From NCBI RefSeq assembly GCF_036492425.1, contig NZ_AP025292.1:1240001-1304000 (forward strand): DNA of 64,000 nt, read 5' to 3'. The translations under genes were made by a program, and so were the position numbers. The DNA is from Persicobacter psychrovividus. GTDB lineage: Bacteria; Bacteroidota; Bacteroidia; Cytophagales; Cyclobacteriaceae. This document shows positions 26,172 through 34,094 of the stretch, piece after piece. The notes below the pieces were generated by a model. That model worked only from the letters and a program-made list of their open reading frames with translations. It had not been told where the DNA came from and ran no database searches. Numbering within the stretch: position 1 is the stretch's first letter; every line of letters begins with the position of its first letter.

Positions 26172-26327
26172 AAAAATGCTCAGGATCATATGGATGATGC
26201 GCATGATCAAATGAATGATGAGATGCACAAGGGGCATGACCATATGAAAGATGAGATGCATAAAGGTCACGATCAAATGAAGGATCAATCGGATAAGATG
26301 AAAAATCAATCTGATTATTAATCATCT
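26172..26327 (+). pseudogene. Right copy of the duplicated 3' end of the Met/His/Asp repeat protein gene
   Basis: An exact-looking copy of 24365-24520, carrying the last 49 codons and the stop of the secreted repeat-protein gene, but without its start or leader. It was created by the long target duplication during IS insertion. It is followed by the original terminator. Confidence 0.85.
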
Positions 26328-26342
26328 GATGATTGTAAACAG

Positions 26343-26372
26343 AAAAGGTCAGCGATTTGCTGACCTTTTTTT
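26343..26372. terminator. Bidirectional terminator
   Basis: Stem AAAAGGTCAGC / GCTGACCTTTT with loop GATTT. The A- and T-runs on both sides let it serve the plus-strand repeat-protein gene (originally) and the minus-strand TonB/lipoprotein operon ending at 26374. Confidence 0.85.
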
Positions 26373-26373
26373 A

Positions 26374-26937
26374 TTAATTGATATTGAGTTGAGTAGTGTC
26401 TGCCTTCGCTCCGCTTTGTAAATCAAGCGACAGATCATTTAAATGTCCAGCTAACTTTATTTTTGAGTAATCATCCAATGTTGCTTTCAGGAATTTCGAA
26501 TGGACTTCTGCGGATAAATTAGCATGTTTCCTCAATAACACTTCAAGCGAATCGGCATTAAAAGGGCTGAGGATTTCAATGGAAGAATAATCATAAGCCT
26601 GTGCATATCGCAGCGGCTTGGGCAGCACCAAAGTCGCCTGAACTTCATAAGCTTCCGAAACATTGGCACTTTGCGCCAATCGAATATCGAGCGTATTTTC
26701 CAACTCATGCACCAACACGTAGGGCAGGATATTTTTGTCTGCGGTTAATCTGAGGTTGGGCTGTTCTCCTGTTGCTATTTTCAGGTGAATGTGATGATTG
26801 AGCATCAGTCGGTTCAAATCGATATTTTCCAACGGAACCGTTTTACTTTCCATGGCACCCTCGGGTTTAATATCAAAAGTCTCGGTACAAGCCGACAAGC
26901 CAAGAACGACCAACAAGGATAGAAATATATTTTTCAT
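26374..26937 (-). CDS. Lipoprotein with GIN/DUF2807-type adhesin head domain
   Basis: 187 residues from the ATG whose complement is at 26935-26937, which gives a lipobox (MKNIFLSLLVVLGLSAC). The mature sequence has the repetitive short beta-strand pattern of the putative auto-transporter adhesin head GIN domain (HIHLKIATGEQPNLRLTADKNILPYV, ATLVLPKPLRYAQAYDYSSIEI, LKATLDDYSKIKLAGHLNDLSLDLQSGAKAD). This is a right-handed-helix-like fold common in Bacteroidota surface lipoproteins. The gene starts 10 bp after the TonB-dependent receptor stop, so the two form an operon and the protein may assist the receptor. The ligand is unknown. Confidence 0.75.
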   Translation of the reverse strand: MKNIFLSLLVVLGLSACTETFDIKPEGAMESKTVPLENIDLNRLMLNHHIHLKIATGEQPNLRLTADKNILPYVLVHELENTLDIRLAQSANVSEAYEVQATLVLPKPLRYAQAYDYSSIEILSPFNADSLEVLLRKHANLSAEVHSKFLKATLDDYSKIKLAGHLNDLSLDLQSGAKADTTQLNIN

Positions 26938-26947
26938 TTTTTTGGAT

Positions 26948-29299
26948 TTAAAATTCGATGCGATAAGCCAAAGACGGCAGAATGAAGAATTGATCATAAC
27001 GATCCATTTGCCCCGTCACCATATTGTATTTATAGCCATTGTAGGTTGTGGAAAGGGTTGCATTTTTGAAATCAAGCGTCCAACTGCTCGTGTAGTGTTT
27101 GTGGTTGGTTTTGATATAAATAGAAGCATCCACAAAGATATTGTCAGGGCTCTTGACACTGAAGGCGCGCGTTTGGTCATAAACAGGGTGTTTGGCTTCG
27201 ATAGCCTCCTGATACAACAGCGGAGAGTGGTAGCCACCACCCATAAAATTCCCCTTGATGTTCAGTCCAAGTACCCTCTGTTTTTTGTGACCTTTCAGGA
27301 TGAACTCTTTTCCCGCCAGCATATTGACCACATATTGATTGTTGAATTTGGAGTTGCGTTCAGTGCCGTTGCCGTCCGTGTATCGGGCATCGAATAGGGT
27401 AGCGGTCGTCATCCAATACCAACCCTTGTGAAAACTGCGGTTGATCGTCAGCTCGATGCCTTTATTGGTTACCGTTCCTGTATTCACCAACGGACGATCC
27501 ACCAACCATTCCTTGTTGAAATTCGCCAACGAATAAGACGTTCCCGCCTCAACAGGCACATGGAAAAAATGCTGATAGAAGCCTGCGATCTTCACACTGA
27601 AATAGTCGCTCAATGCCCAAGAATAATTCAGCACATAATGGTCGCCCTGTTGCATTTTCAGCTGTTCGTTCAAACGGTTGCCCAAGCTATCGGGCGTATA
27701 ATAAATCGACAATTGCTCCCTTTGGCTGTGTCGGCCATAAGCAAAACCCACCGAATGCCCATGTCCCAAATCAAGGACGGTATTCATCCGTGGCTCGATA
27801 GTGGTTTCATTTGTCAGACCAAAATGCGACAAGTGAACCCCTGCATTAATGCTCAGATAATTCGTGGGCTGAAAAGTTCCATTCAGATAGGCTTGCGCAA
27901 AAGTGGTTTGCTCCTTGAAATTCGCCAACGTATCCACCACGGCTTTCTTTTCTTTTGGCTGAGCGACTCTGAAATCAGTACCGAGCTGATCCAATGTAAA
28001 GCCCGTCTGTAATTTTACCTTCTGACCGATCGGCTGTGCATAATTGGTTTGCAAGGTGTATTTCCATTCGTTCAGTTCATTATTGTTATGGTCATAGAAT
28101 TGATCTTCCACCTCATCGTACCATTTTGTTTTGTAGGAATAAAAATTACCTGTCGCCACCAAATCTGTCTTTAAATGCCCACGGTTTTTAAAGCTGATCT
28201 CATGACTGACACCCGTTGCGCCAACCGCCCAATGCATGTCTTTTTCAAACCAATCATTCTCGTATTTTGGGTATTTGTATTTGGTCAAAACGCCTTCTTC
28301 CCATTGTTCCTGATATTCATATTTAGGTTTGAAATTGGAACTCTGTCCACCAATCCCCCAAAGCTTGAACGTGCCCGCTTTAGCCGTTGGGAATTTCATA
28401 TTAAAAGAAACATCATGGTAATCGGGCGCTTCACTTCCCGACATTCGGCCAATCGTGCCCAAAGAAGAAACACGCGCTCCAATATTATAAGTGCTTCCGC
28501 CATCTTTTTTGAAATAGCCTTCCGCACCTGTTTCAATGCCCAGCACACCGATCTGTGCAAAGTACTCCCGCTTTTGGGCATTTCCTTCCCGCAGGTGCAA
28601 GTCCATTACGCCCGAAGAGGCATTACCATAATCGGCAGGAAATGCGCCTGTCAGAAAGTCCGCATTTGCCAGCATATTACTGCCGAAGATATTAACGAAA
28701 CCACCGCCTGCAACATTGCCACCTGCCAAATGATTCGGGTTGAAAACTTCCACGCCTTCCACTCGCCACAACATGCCCTTCGGTGAGTTACCACGAATCA
28801 CCAAACCATTGTCCTGCAAATTGCCTGTCGTTACCCCCGCAAAGGTGGAGGCCAAACGTGCCGGATCACCGATGCTACCCGCCATTAATTTTGCCGACTC
28901 AATCTTCAAGGTTTCACCACTGAGTCCCGCCATCTGATTCATGGGGCGGTTATTTTCATAAGTGGCACGAACGGTTACCCCATCCAACTGTTTCAGGCTT
29001 TCGTGCATGCTGAAAGTAAGCACCTGCGATTTACCCGAGGCCACCAACACATTCGCAATCCGCTGCGGCTGATAGCCCACAAAACTCGCTTCCACATCGT
29101 ATCGGCCAATTTCCAATCCATTGATCTCAAATTGTCCTTTGTCATTGGTAATCGTTCCCTTTGCCTGATCCATAATTTTTACGGTTGCAAAAGGAATCGG
29201 CGCTTTTGTATTCGCATTGATCACCTGTCCGCTGATCGTCTGTGCCCAAGAAAGGGTTGCAAGCATACAGCACAGTAACAGCATTGAAATTTTCTTCAT
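26948..29299 (-). CDS. TonB-dependent outer-membrane receptor with carboxypeptidase-like N-terminal domain
   Basis: 783 residues with a signal peptide (MKKISMLLLCCMLATLSWAQ). Residues about 21-110 form a CarboxypepD_reg-like beta-sandwich (ISGQVINANTKAPIPFATVKIMDQAKGTITNDKGQFEINGL). A plug domain (about 120-230; DNGLVIRGNSPKGMLWRVEGVEVFNPNH) and a 22-strand-type barrel follow. It takes up a substrate across the outer membrane with TonB energy. The plug and barrel resemble the ferric-siderophore/organic-matter receptor group rather than SusC, and no SusD gene follows. It is co-transcribed with the downstream lipoprotein. Confidence 0.9.
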   Translation of the reverse strand: MKKISMLLLCCMLATLSWAQTISGQVINANTKAPIPFATVKIMDQAKGTITNDKGQFEINGLEIGRYDVEASFVGYQPQRIANVLVASGKSQVLTFSMHESLKQLDGVTVRATYENNRPMNQMAGLSGETLKIESAKLMAGSIGDPARLASTFAGVTTGNLQDNGLVIRGNSPKGMLWRVEGVEVFNPNHLAGGNVAGGGFVNIFGSNMLANADFLTGAFPADYGNASSGVMDLHLREGNAQKREYFAQIGVLGIETGAEGYFKKDGGSTYNIGARVSSLGTIGRMSGSEAPDYHDVSFNMKFPTAKAGTFKLWGIGGQSSNFKPKYEYQEQWEEGVLTKYKYPKYENDWFEKDMHWAVGATGVSHEISFKNRGHLKTDLVATGNFYSYKTKWYDEVEDQFYDHNNNELNEWKYTLQTNYAQPIGQKVKLQTGFTLDQLGTDFRVAQPKEKKAVVDTLANFKEQTTFAQAYLNGTFQPTNYLSINAGVHLSHFGLTNETTIEPRMNTVLDLGHGHSVGFAYGRHSQREQLSIYYTPDSLGNRLNEQLKMQQGDHYVLNYSWALSDYFSVKIAGFYQHFFHVPVEAGTSYSLANFNKEWLVDRPLVNTGTVTNKGIELTINRSFHKGWYWMTTATLFDARYTDGNGTERNSKFNNQYVVNMLAGKEFILKGHKKQRVLGLNIKGNFMGGGYHSPLLYQEAIEAKHPVYDQTRAFSVKSPDNIFVDASIYIKTNHKHYTSSWTLDFKNATLSTTYNGYKYNMVTGQMDRYDQFFILPSLAYRIEF

Positions 29300-29610
29300 G
29301 ATCTTGTAGGGTTATTCTTACTTATGTATTGTTTGGATGTTGAAGATTTCATTTACCCCTATTCGATTTGAAAAAAAGTGTAAAAAATACCGGTTTGACT
29401 TTTAACTTGAAAACCAGCAATGCCTGTTTTTTTGTCATTGTCTGCTGATAAAAATAGCGGCTAAAGACGAATTATTTACCATCTGAAATATTTTCGCTTC
29501 ATGTTGATGCTTAGGCTTTTGTGTGGGGTTTTTGCAGTGAAATTCACCTGCGGATTTTGAGCTATTTCTACACTGTTATAAGTGAAAGGACATTTAAACT
29601 TAACAGAAAG
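29300..29610. other. Divergent intergenic region, no gene
   Basis: About 310 bp between the TonB receptor start and a small secreted-protein gene. It must carry both promoters. I find no RNA gene, repeat or strong promoter match. Confidence 0.45.
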
Positions 29611-29886
29611 ATGAAAAAGTTAGCAGTTTTAGCCGTAGCATTGGGCTTAGGATTTGGAGCTCAGGCACAGGAAGTGAAAAGCAATAAAAATGCAGTAGCC
29701 AAAGCGCGCATCGAAAAGATGAACAAAAGCGAAGTGGCTGAATTTACGGCAAACAGCAAGTCTGATAAAGTGGGACGTGCTCAGGCACAAAACCAAATGA
29801 TGATCAAGCAGCACGATCAAGAAAATGAAACGGTGACTGTCAAAAAAGTAAAAAGTGATAAAACCACCCGTAAGTTGGTGAAATAA
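29611..29886 (+). CDS. Small secreted basic protein, unknown function
   Basis: 91 residues from ATG 29611 (MKKLAVLAVALGLGFGAQAQ signal peptide). The mature 71 residues are highly charged, Lys-rich and probably helical (KNAVAKARIEKMNKSEVAEF, QNQMMIKQHDQENETVTVKKVKSDKTTRKLVK), with no Cys. The longer in-frame ATG at 29521 would put 30 extra residues before a perfect signal peptide and is rejected. Possibly a periplasmic structural or stress protein. Confidence 0.6.
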   Translation: MKKLAVLAVALGLGFGAQAQEVKSNKNAVAKARIEKMNKSEVAEFTANSKSDKVGRAQAQNQMMIKQHDQENETVTVKKVKSDKTTRKLVK

Positions 29887-29908
29887 TAAGTTGATGTTTA
29901 GGTTGAAC

Positions 29909-29948
29909 AAGGCAGGTCTGTTATATACGGGCCTGCCTTTATTTTTTT
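29909..29948 (+). terminator. Terminator of the small secreted-protein gene
   Basis: Hairpin with arms AAGGCAGG and CCTGCCTT around a 15-nt loop, followed by a T-rich run. Confidence 0.75.
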
Positions 29949-30010
29949 GGGGCTTGGTGTAGTCCTCAAAAATATTGAAACAGGCGATTAACTACATATT
30001 TTCTACTGTC

Positions 30011-30035
30011 GTAGGGACGTTGCATGCAATGTCAG
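30011..30035. repeat. Palindromic repeat copy (GGACGTTGCATGCAATGTC)
   Basis: A near-identical copy of the 20-bp palindrome at 9025-9044, inside an otherwise featureless 357-bp intergenic stretch (29887-30243). Confidence 0.6.
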
Positions 30036-30243
30036 TACCGTGAGGTACAAAAAAAATCTACCGCTTAACTATGGTATGAGCACTACATTTCCTCTATTCA
30101 TTGAAAAATCACTCCAATTTTGTGAATCAATATAGCTGTATTCGGAACATTGGCTAATTTGGGAGCAAATCATTAGTTTATACAAACATCACATTTCAAA
30201 TAGGAGCGCCCTGATAAGAAGGTCGCTTATGCTGTAATGGTTG

Positions 30244-31266
30244 ATGGATAATTTTTTAAATATGATAGTACCTTCGAGTTATCTGATTTCTGTTTTATTG
30301 TGTGTAATTACCATGTTCTGTTGGGGTTCTTGGGCAAACACCCAAAAGTTAGTTTCCAAGTCGTGGCCCTTTCCATTATTCTATTGGGATTACGCTTTGG
30401 GAATCTTGATATTGACGTTTTTGTCGGGAATGACCTTCGGTAGTTATGGGGAAGTGGGCAGGAGCTTTCTATCAGATCTCCAGCAAGGAGATTTAAGTTC
30501 CTTTGTATCTGCCTTCATCGGTGGGGTGGTTTTTAATTTAGCGAATTTATTGATTGTTGCCGCCATATCGTTAGCTGGGATGGCGGTTGCGTTCCCCGTA
30601 GGTATTGGTATCGCTTTGGTATTAGGAGTAATAATAAATTATATGGCGGCCCCTGTTGGGAATGCAACCGTTTTATTTACAGGGGTGGCAATGGTTACGG
30701 TGGCCATTATTCTTGATGCGGTCGCTTACGGGAAGTTGCCAAATCAAAAAGCAGGATCAATGAAAAAAGGCCTTTTGTTGTCTGTTTTTGGCGGTGTTTT
30801 AATGGGCTTTTTCTTTCGCTTCGTAGCGGCCTCAGTTTCAAATGACTTTGTAAATCCGACAGCAGGCTTATTTACTCCGTACAGTGCGGTTTTTATTTTT
30901 TCAATAGGCGTATTTGTTTCTAATTTTTTATGGAACAGTTGGTTCATGTATAAACCCATCGACGGGGAGAAAAGTCGGTATAGCGAGTATTTCAGTCTTG
31001 GTAGCTCGAGAATACACCTTATTGGAATTCTTGGGGGAGTAATTTGGGCCATCGGAATGGGGCTTAGCATGATCGCCTCCGAAAAGGCAGGATTTGCCAT
31101 TTCTTATGGCTTAGGTCAAGGCGCAACCATGGTCGCCGCCGCATGGGGGGTATTCATTTGGAAAGAATTTAAAGGGGCACCTAAAGGGGTGAATTTGTAC
31201 ATATTCCTCATGTTTGCCTTCTTCATTTCAGGATTGGCATTGATCATTGCCTCCCGTTTCGTTTGA
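30244..31266 (+). CDS. GRP/DMT-family sugar transporter
   Basis: 340 residues from ATG 30244 (or ATG 30262). It has ten hydrophobic segments. The pattern VLLCVITMFCWGSWANTQKL, FPLFYWDYALGILILTFLSG, FNLANLLIVAAISLAGMAVAFPVGIGIALVLGVIINY and GLGQGATMVAAAWGVFIWKEFKG matches the GRP (glucose/ribose porter) branch of the drug/metabolite transporter superfamily and the related L-rhamnose symporters. It is predicted to take up a sugar with protons across the inner membrane. No sugar-catabolic genes adjoin it, so the substrate is open. It is monocistronic. Confidence 0.8.
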   Translation: MDNFLNMIVPSSYLISVLLCVITMFCWGSWANTQKLVSKSWPFPLFYWDYALGILILTFLSGMTFGSYGEVGRSFLSDLQQGDLSSFVSAFIGGVVFNLANLLIVAAISLAGMAVAFPVGIGIALVLGVIINYMAAPVGNATVLFTGVAMVTVAIILDAVAYGKLPNQKAGSMKKGLLLSVFGGVLMGFFFRFVAASVSNDFVNPTAGLFTPYSAVFIFSIGVFVSNFLWNSWFMYKPIDGEKSRYSEYFSLGSSRIHLIGILGGVIWAIGMGLSMIASEKAGFAISYGLGQGATMVAAAWGVFIWKEFKGAPKGVNLYIFLMFAFFISGLALIIASRFV

Positions 31267-31809
31267 TTGCGCTGAACAGGCAATGAAAAGGCGGGGATAC
31301 CACTTACTCGTGTCGTATACCGGGAGGTTCTCCGCTTGAAGGATAGGTTAAGATGTAATGAATGCAGTCTTTATTAGGAAAGATTTGAATAAAATGCATA
31401 AAAAAAGCCCCGATGGGTTAATCGGGGCCGAGGTAATTTTGGTATTAGTTTGCGCTTTAGTTTGATTGTGAAAAGCGAAATCTTTTGTGTTGTGGGTTGT
31501 TTGTTTACAGTTTCAATTAACGCTCGACGGGAGGTATTGTTTCAGAAAAAGGCTAAAAAAATCACATTAATTCGATGATTGAATATTTCAGGCTTGATTA
31601 TGAGTGGGTTAGCAGGTGCTTTTTTTGATGCAGGAAGTGAGGGGCTTTAGGTAAAATAGGTTGGATTGTTCTCAATCGCTTGATCAGTAAAAATGTAATA
31701 TTTTGTTTGATTTTAAGCAAAGTTAAAAGGTAAGGATCTTCGAGACTTTTTTCAAAAATGACTTTTTCGTGCTATTTTGTAGCATCGGAATTTTTTACCT
31801 GAATAAATT
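31267..31809. other. Intergenic region with a minus-strand terminator
   Basis: 543 bp without a plus-strand gene. A GC-rich hairpin GCCCCGAT / ATCGGGGC (31407-31428) has its T-run only on the minus strand (A-run at 31400-31406), although no protein gene on the minus strand ends here. A TAACTTTG promoter-like box on the minus strand lies at 31718-31725. A minus-strand non-coding RNA of about 300 nt is possible but unproven. Confidence 0.4.
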
Positions 31810-32280
31810 ATGGACTTCAATCAGATCAATAAACGGCGCACAGCTGGCCGGAGGCTTAAAAAAGCTTATCGAAGAATAGAGGCTTTGCTTTACGAAATTG
31901 GAGACAAGCAACTTTCTTACGCCTTTGTTACGGAAGTCAATCGGCAAATTGCGGGCATTAATAACTTTCAGGAGAACGATCGGCTGTTGGCGGCGCATAT
32001 CAATCAGCTTTATGAAGAGTTGCTGACCGAACTGGAGCGCGATTTTGAACTGGTCCCCAAAAATTATTTTCAGCAAAAGTGGCTCCTTTATGGGGTTTCT
32101 GTGATTGGTTTGCCGATCGGGCTGATCATTGCGATTATCAATCATATCCCTGGTAACATTATTTTGGGGCTGCCGATAGGCCTTTTGATTGGCCTGCTGA
32201 TTGGGATTGAAAAGGACAAAAATGCCAAACGCGAAAATCGGCAATTGCAGGTGGAACACATTGAACACGATCTGCTATGA
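31810..32280 (+). CDS. Two-helix membrane protein, unknown function
   Basis: 156 residues. A basic N-terminus (MDFNQINKRRTAGRRLKKAYRR) is followed by a helical soluble region. Two adjacent Gly/Ile/Leu-rich membrane segments follow at about 96-113 (LLYGVSVIGLPIGLIIAI) and 118-136 (NIILGLPIGLLIGLLIGI), each with a G-L-P-I-G motif, forming a tight hairpin. The charged tail should be cytoplasmic. The stop overlaps the next start (ATGA), so it is translationally coupled to the acetyltransferase. Confidence 0.7.
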   Translation: MDFNQINKRRTAGRRLKKAYRRIEALLYEIGDKQLSYAFVTEVNRQIAGINNFQENDRLLAAHINQLYEELLTELERDFELVPKNYFQQKWLLYGVSVIGLPIGLIIAIINHIPGNIILGLPIGLLIGLLIGIEKDKNAKRENRQLQVEHIEHDLL

Positions 32281-32768
32281 TTAGCCTACTCAGGACAGAT
32301 GCATTTCATCATGATTTTTTGTTTTTAGTTCGCTTGCTTGATCGGGAGCTGTCTGCCGATGTCGGGAAATTACCTTCTTTTCACCAACGATACAATCGCC
32401 TCGATCAGGTTGATCATATCGTGCTCGCCTATGTGGGTGGGCAGGTAGTGGGGGCTGGCGGTTTCAAGTTGTTTGATCAGCGTTCGGTGGAATTCCGGCA
32501 GATGTTTATTTTGCCCAACTTTCGGGGGCAGGGTATCGGCAGTAAAATCTCCCAAAAGCTCAATCAATGGCTGGCCCAATTGCATAAGGAGGCTTGTGGT
32601 CCATATACAAGCATTCATCGACTCCGGAAGCTTCCTGTGGAAATGGCTTTCAAGGATAAATCAGGGGTGAATTTCAGACCAATTCAGACCAATTCAGGGC
32701 AGATGAAGTGGAGGTTGCTTCATGAAAAATCTTTCGTTAGGGCTTTCAGCTTCAATTTTAAAATGTAA
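32277..32768 (+). CDS. GNAT-family N-acetyltransferase
   Basis: 163 residues. The acetyl-CoA binding motif is visible at about 82-93 (LPNFRGQGIGSKI, the R/Q-x-x-G-x-G/A signature), preceded by the beta-strand VEFRQMFI. Small GNAT enzymes of this kind acetylate amino groups of small molecules or proteins; the substrate is unknown. The start overlaps the previous stop by 4 bp (ATGA), so it is co-translated with the membrane protein. The 3' part contains a short in-frame tandem duplication (ACCAATTCAG twice, near 32680-32700). Confidence 0.8.
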   Translation: MISLLRTDAFHHDFLFLVRLLDRELSADVGKLPSFHQRYNRLDQVDHIVLAYVGGQVVGAGGFKLFDQRSVEFRQMFILPNFRGQGIGSKISQKLNQWLAQLHKEACGPYTSIHRLRKLPVEMAFKDKSGVNFRPIQTNSGQMKWRLLHEKSFVRAFSFNFKM

Positions 32769-32812
32769 TTTCGGCAAAAAAAGTGTATCAGAAGTCTAAT
32801 TAAGTGAAGGGC

Positions 32813-33292
32813 ATGGAAAAGACAATGGATGAATGGATGGTGTTTATTACTGATCAGCAGAAGAACAGTATTCCGAGGTTACATTCCATCTTCAGAAGAC
32901 AAATGGAAGCGGTAGTTTTGGCAAAGATGGAAGCCCGAGGCTATGCTAATTTTAAGGTCGGGCATTTGGTGTTGCTGGCCAATATTCAGCCCACGGGGTC
33001 GATCAGTAATGAAATGGCCAAGCTGGCGCAAATCAGTAAACAGGGCATGAACAAGGTGGTGCAGTCGCTGAAGGAGCAAGGTTACCTGTACACCGAAGAC
33101 CACCCGACAGACCGCAGGGCGCAGATGATCAAGTTTACAGAAAAAGGCAAGGTGTTCCGCTACGATTTATATATGGCGGTGCAGGAGATTCGTGCAGACT
33201 ATGAATCCGCAGTAGGGGTGGCTGAAGTCAAGCAGTTCGAGCAGACCCTTTCCAAATTGGTGGCCTACGGGCAGAAGCACCTCGAGGAGTAA
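32813..33292 (+). CDS. MarR-family transcriptional regulator (paralog 1)
   Basis: 159 residues from the ATG at 32813, which aligns with the start of the paralog at 41171; the GTG at 32804 is less likely. A winged-helix domain in the middle (KVGHLVLLANIQPTGSISNEMAKLAQISKQGMNKVVQSLKEQGYLYTEDHPTDRRAQMIKFTEKGK) has the DxR/DRRAxxI wing signature. Both paralogs share an unusual N-terminal stretch (DEWM.FI..QQKNSI.RLH.IFR.QME). Unlike the other copy, this one has no efflux genes beside it, and its upstream region lacks the operator-like palindrome. Probably a repressor whose targets lie elsewhere. Confidence 0.88.
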   Translation: MEKTMDEWMVFITDQQKNSIPRLHSIFRRQMEAVVLAKMEARGYANFKVGHLVLLANIQPTGSISNEMAKLAQISKQGMNKVVQSLKEQGYLYTEDHPTDRRAQMIKFTEKGKVFRYDLYMAVQEIRADYESAVGVAEVKQFEQTLSKLVAYGQKHLEE

Positions 33293-33995
33293 AGCCCTCC
33301 TGATCCTATTCCCTCCATCCTATCTTGTAGAGACGTTATTCTTAACGTCTTAGCATCCCCATTCTATCCCATGCTATCGCAAGATTCCCTCTTGTGATAG
33401 CCTTAATTCGATCTCATCCGGTCGTAGAACCTTTTCTACGATTCAGCCCGATATTTTTAGATCATGATTACCTTGATTTTTTATATATCCTTTCTTCAGG
33501 TCGTAGAGCCCTTTGTACGACATTTCCTGTTGTTCTCACCAATGAATACCCCTGTGATGATGTTGTTCTTTCCCTTTTGAAATTTCTCAATAATAATGAT
33601 GATTCATTGGCTTTCCATGTGAAAATGATAATTTTATATATCCTTATTTTAAGGTTAGACGCAGGATGTGTCAAAGGAACATTTCCATTACCCTCGGTTG
33701 GTAACCTGCGGAGAATAAACGCGCCGTCAGACATAATGAATTATGCCTTTACAGGATGGAATTATCTTTCACGAGAGGGACTCTCTCGATAGGGGCATTG
33801 ATATCCGATTTGTGATGTTCGATTTCCGATATGCGATGTATTCAACCCATTTCAATGGGTTTTTGTGTTGATAGGCCAAGGCTTTATCCTTGGTGAAAAA
33901 ATAATCTTTGGAGAGTAAACCGAAGCGTGAGACATAATGAATTATGCCTTTACAGGGTGGGATTTGGCAATGACGCGAGAGACTCTCTCGATAGG
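33293..33995. repeat. Repeat mosaic left of the duplicated toxin-tail/immunity unit
   Basis: No real gene. It contains several palindromic modules: TAGAGACGTTATTCTTAACGTCT (around 33330-33352, abbreviated), hairpins around 33374-33400, GTCGTAGAACCTTTTCTACGA-type palindromes at about 33421-33445 and 33499-33525, the CCTCGGTTGGTAACCTGCGG module (33688-33707), the CATAATGAATTATG module twice (33731 and 33932 regions), hairpins at 33769-33795 and 33970-33995, and the AACCCATTTCAATGGGTT block (33845-33899). The bases from about 33653 onward belong to the tandem 1.39-kb unit. Confidence 0.7.
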
Positions 33996-34082
33996 GCGTA
34001 TTGGCATGTTAAACAGTCTTTCACTACTGATGGTAAGTTAAAGCCAATCGAAGTACAAGCATTTGATATTGAAAGAATTTAA
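33996..34082 (+). pseudogene. Orphan toxin C-terminal tail, unit 1
   Basis: 28 codons in frame (AYWHVKQSF, TDGKLKPIEVQAFDIERI) end with a stop 12 bp before the immunity-like gene. The frame is open back to 33897, but that part is repeat sequence. Position and coupling suggest the last piece of a toxin domain whose N-terminal portion has been replaced by the repeat mosaic. The same tail recurs at 35386-35472. Confidence 0.5.
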
Positions 34083-34094
34083 GAATAAAAACAG

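Noticed and set aside
24365-26327. Composite transposon or two independent gene copies around the IS
   Set aside because: Only one transposase and one pair of ends are present, and the flanking copies abut the IS ends exactly, as a long target duplication predicts.
32277-32768. Possible frameshift in the acetyltransferase near the ACCAATTCAG tandem duplication
   Set aside because: The alternative frames do not restore better similarity to the GNAT C-terminus, and the duplication lies near the variable end.
33394-33792. 132-codon open frame on the plus strand
   Set aside because: It consists largely of the palindromic repeat modules (GTCGTAGAACC type, CCTCGGTTGG, CATAATGAATTATG) and has no signal, domain or coding-like composition.
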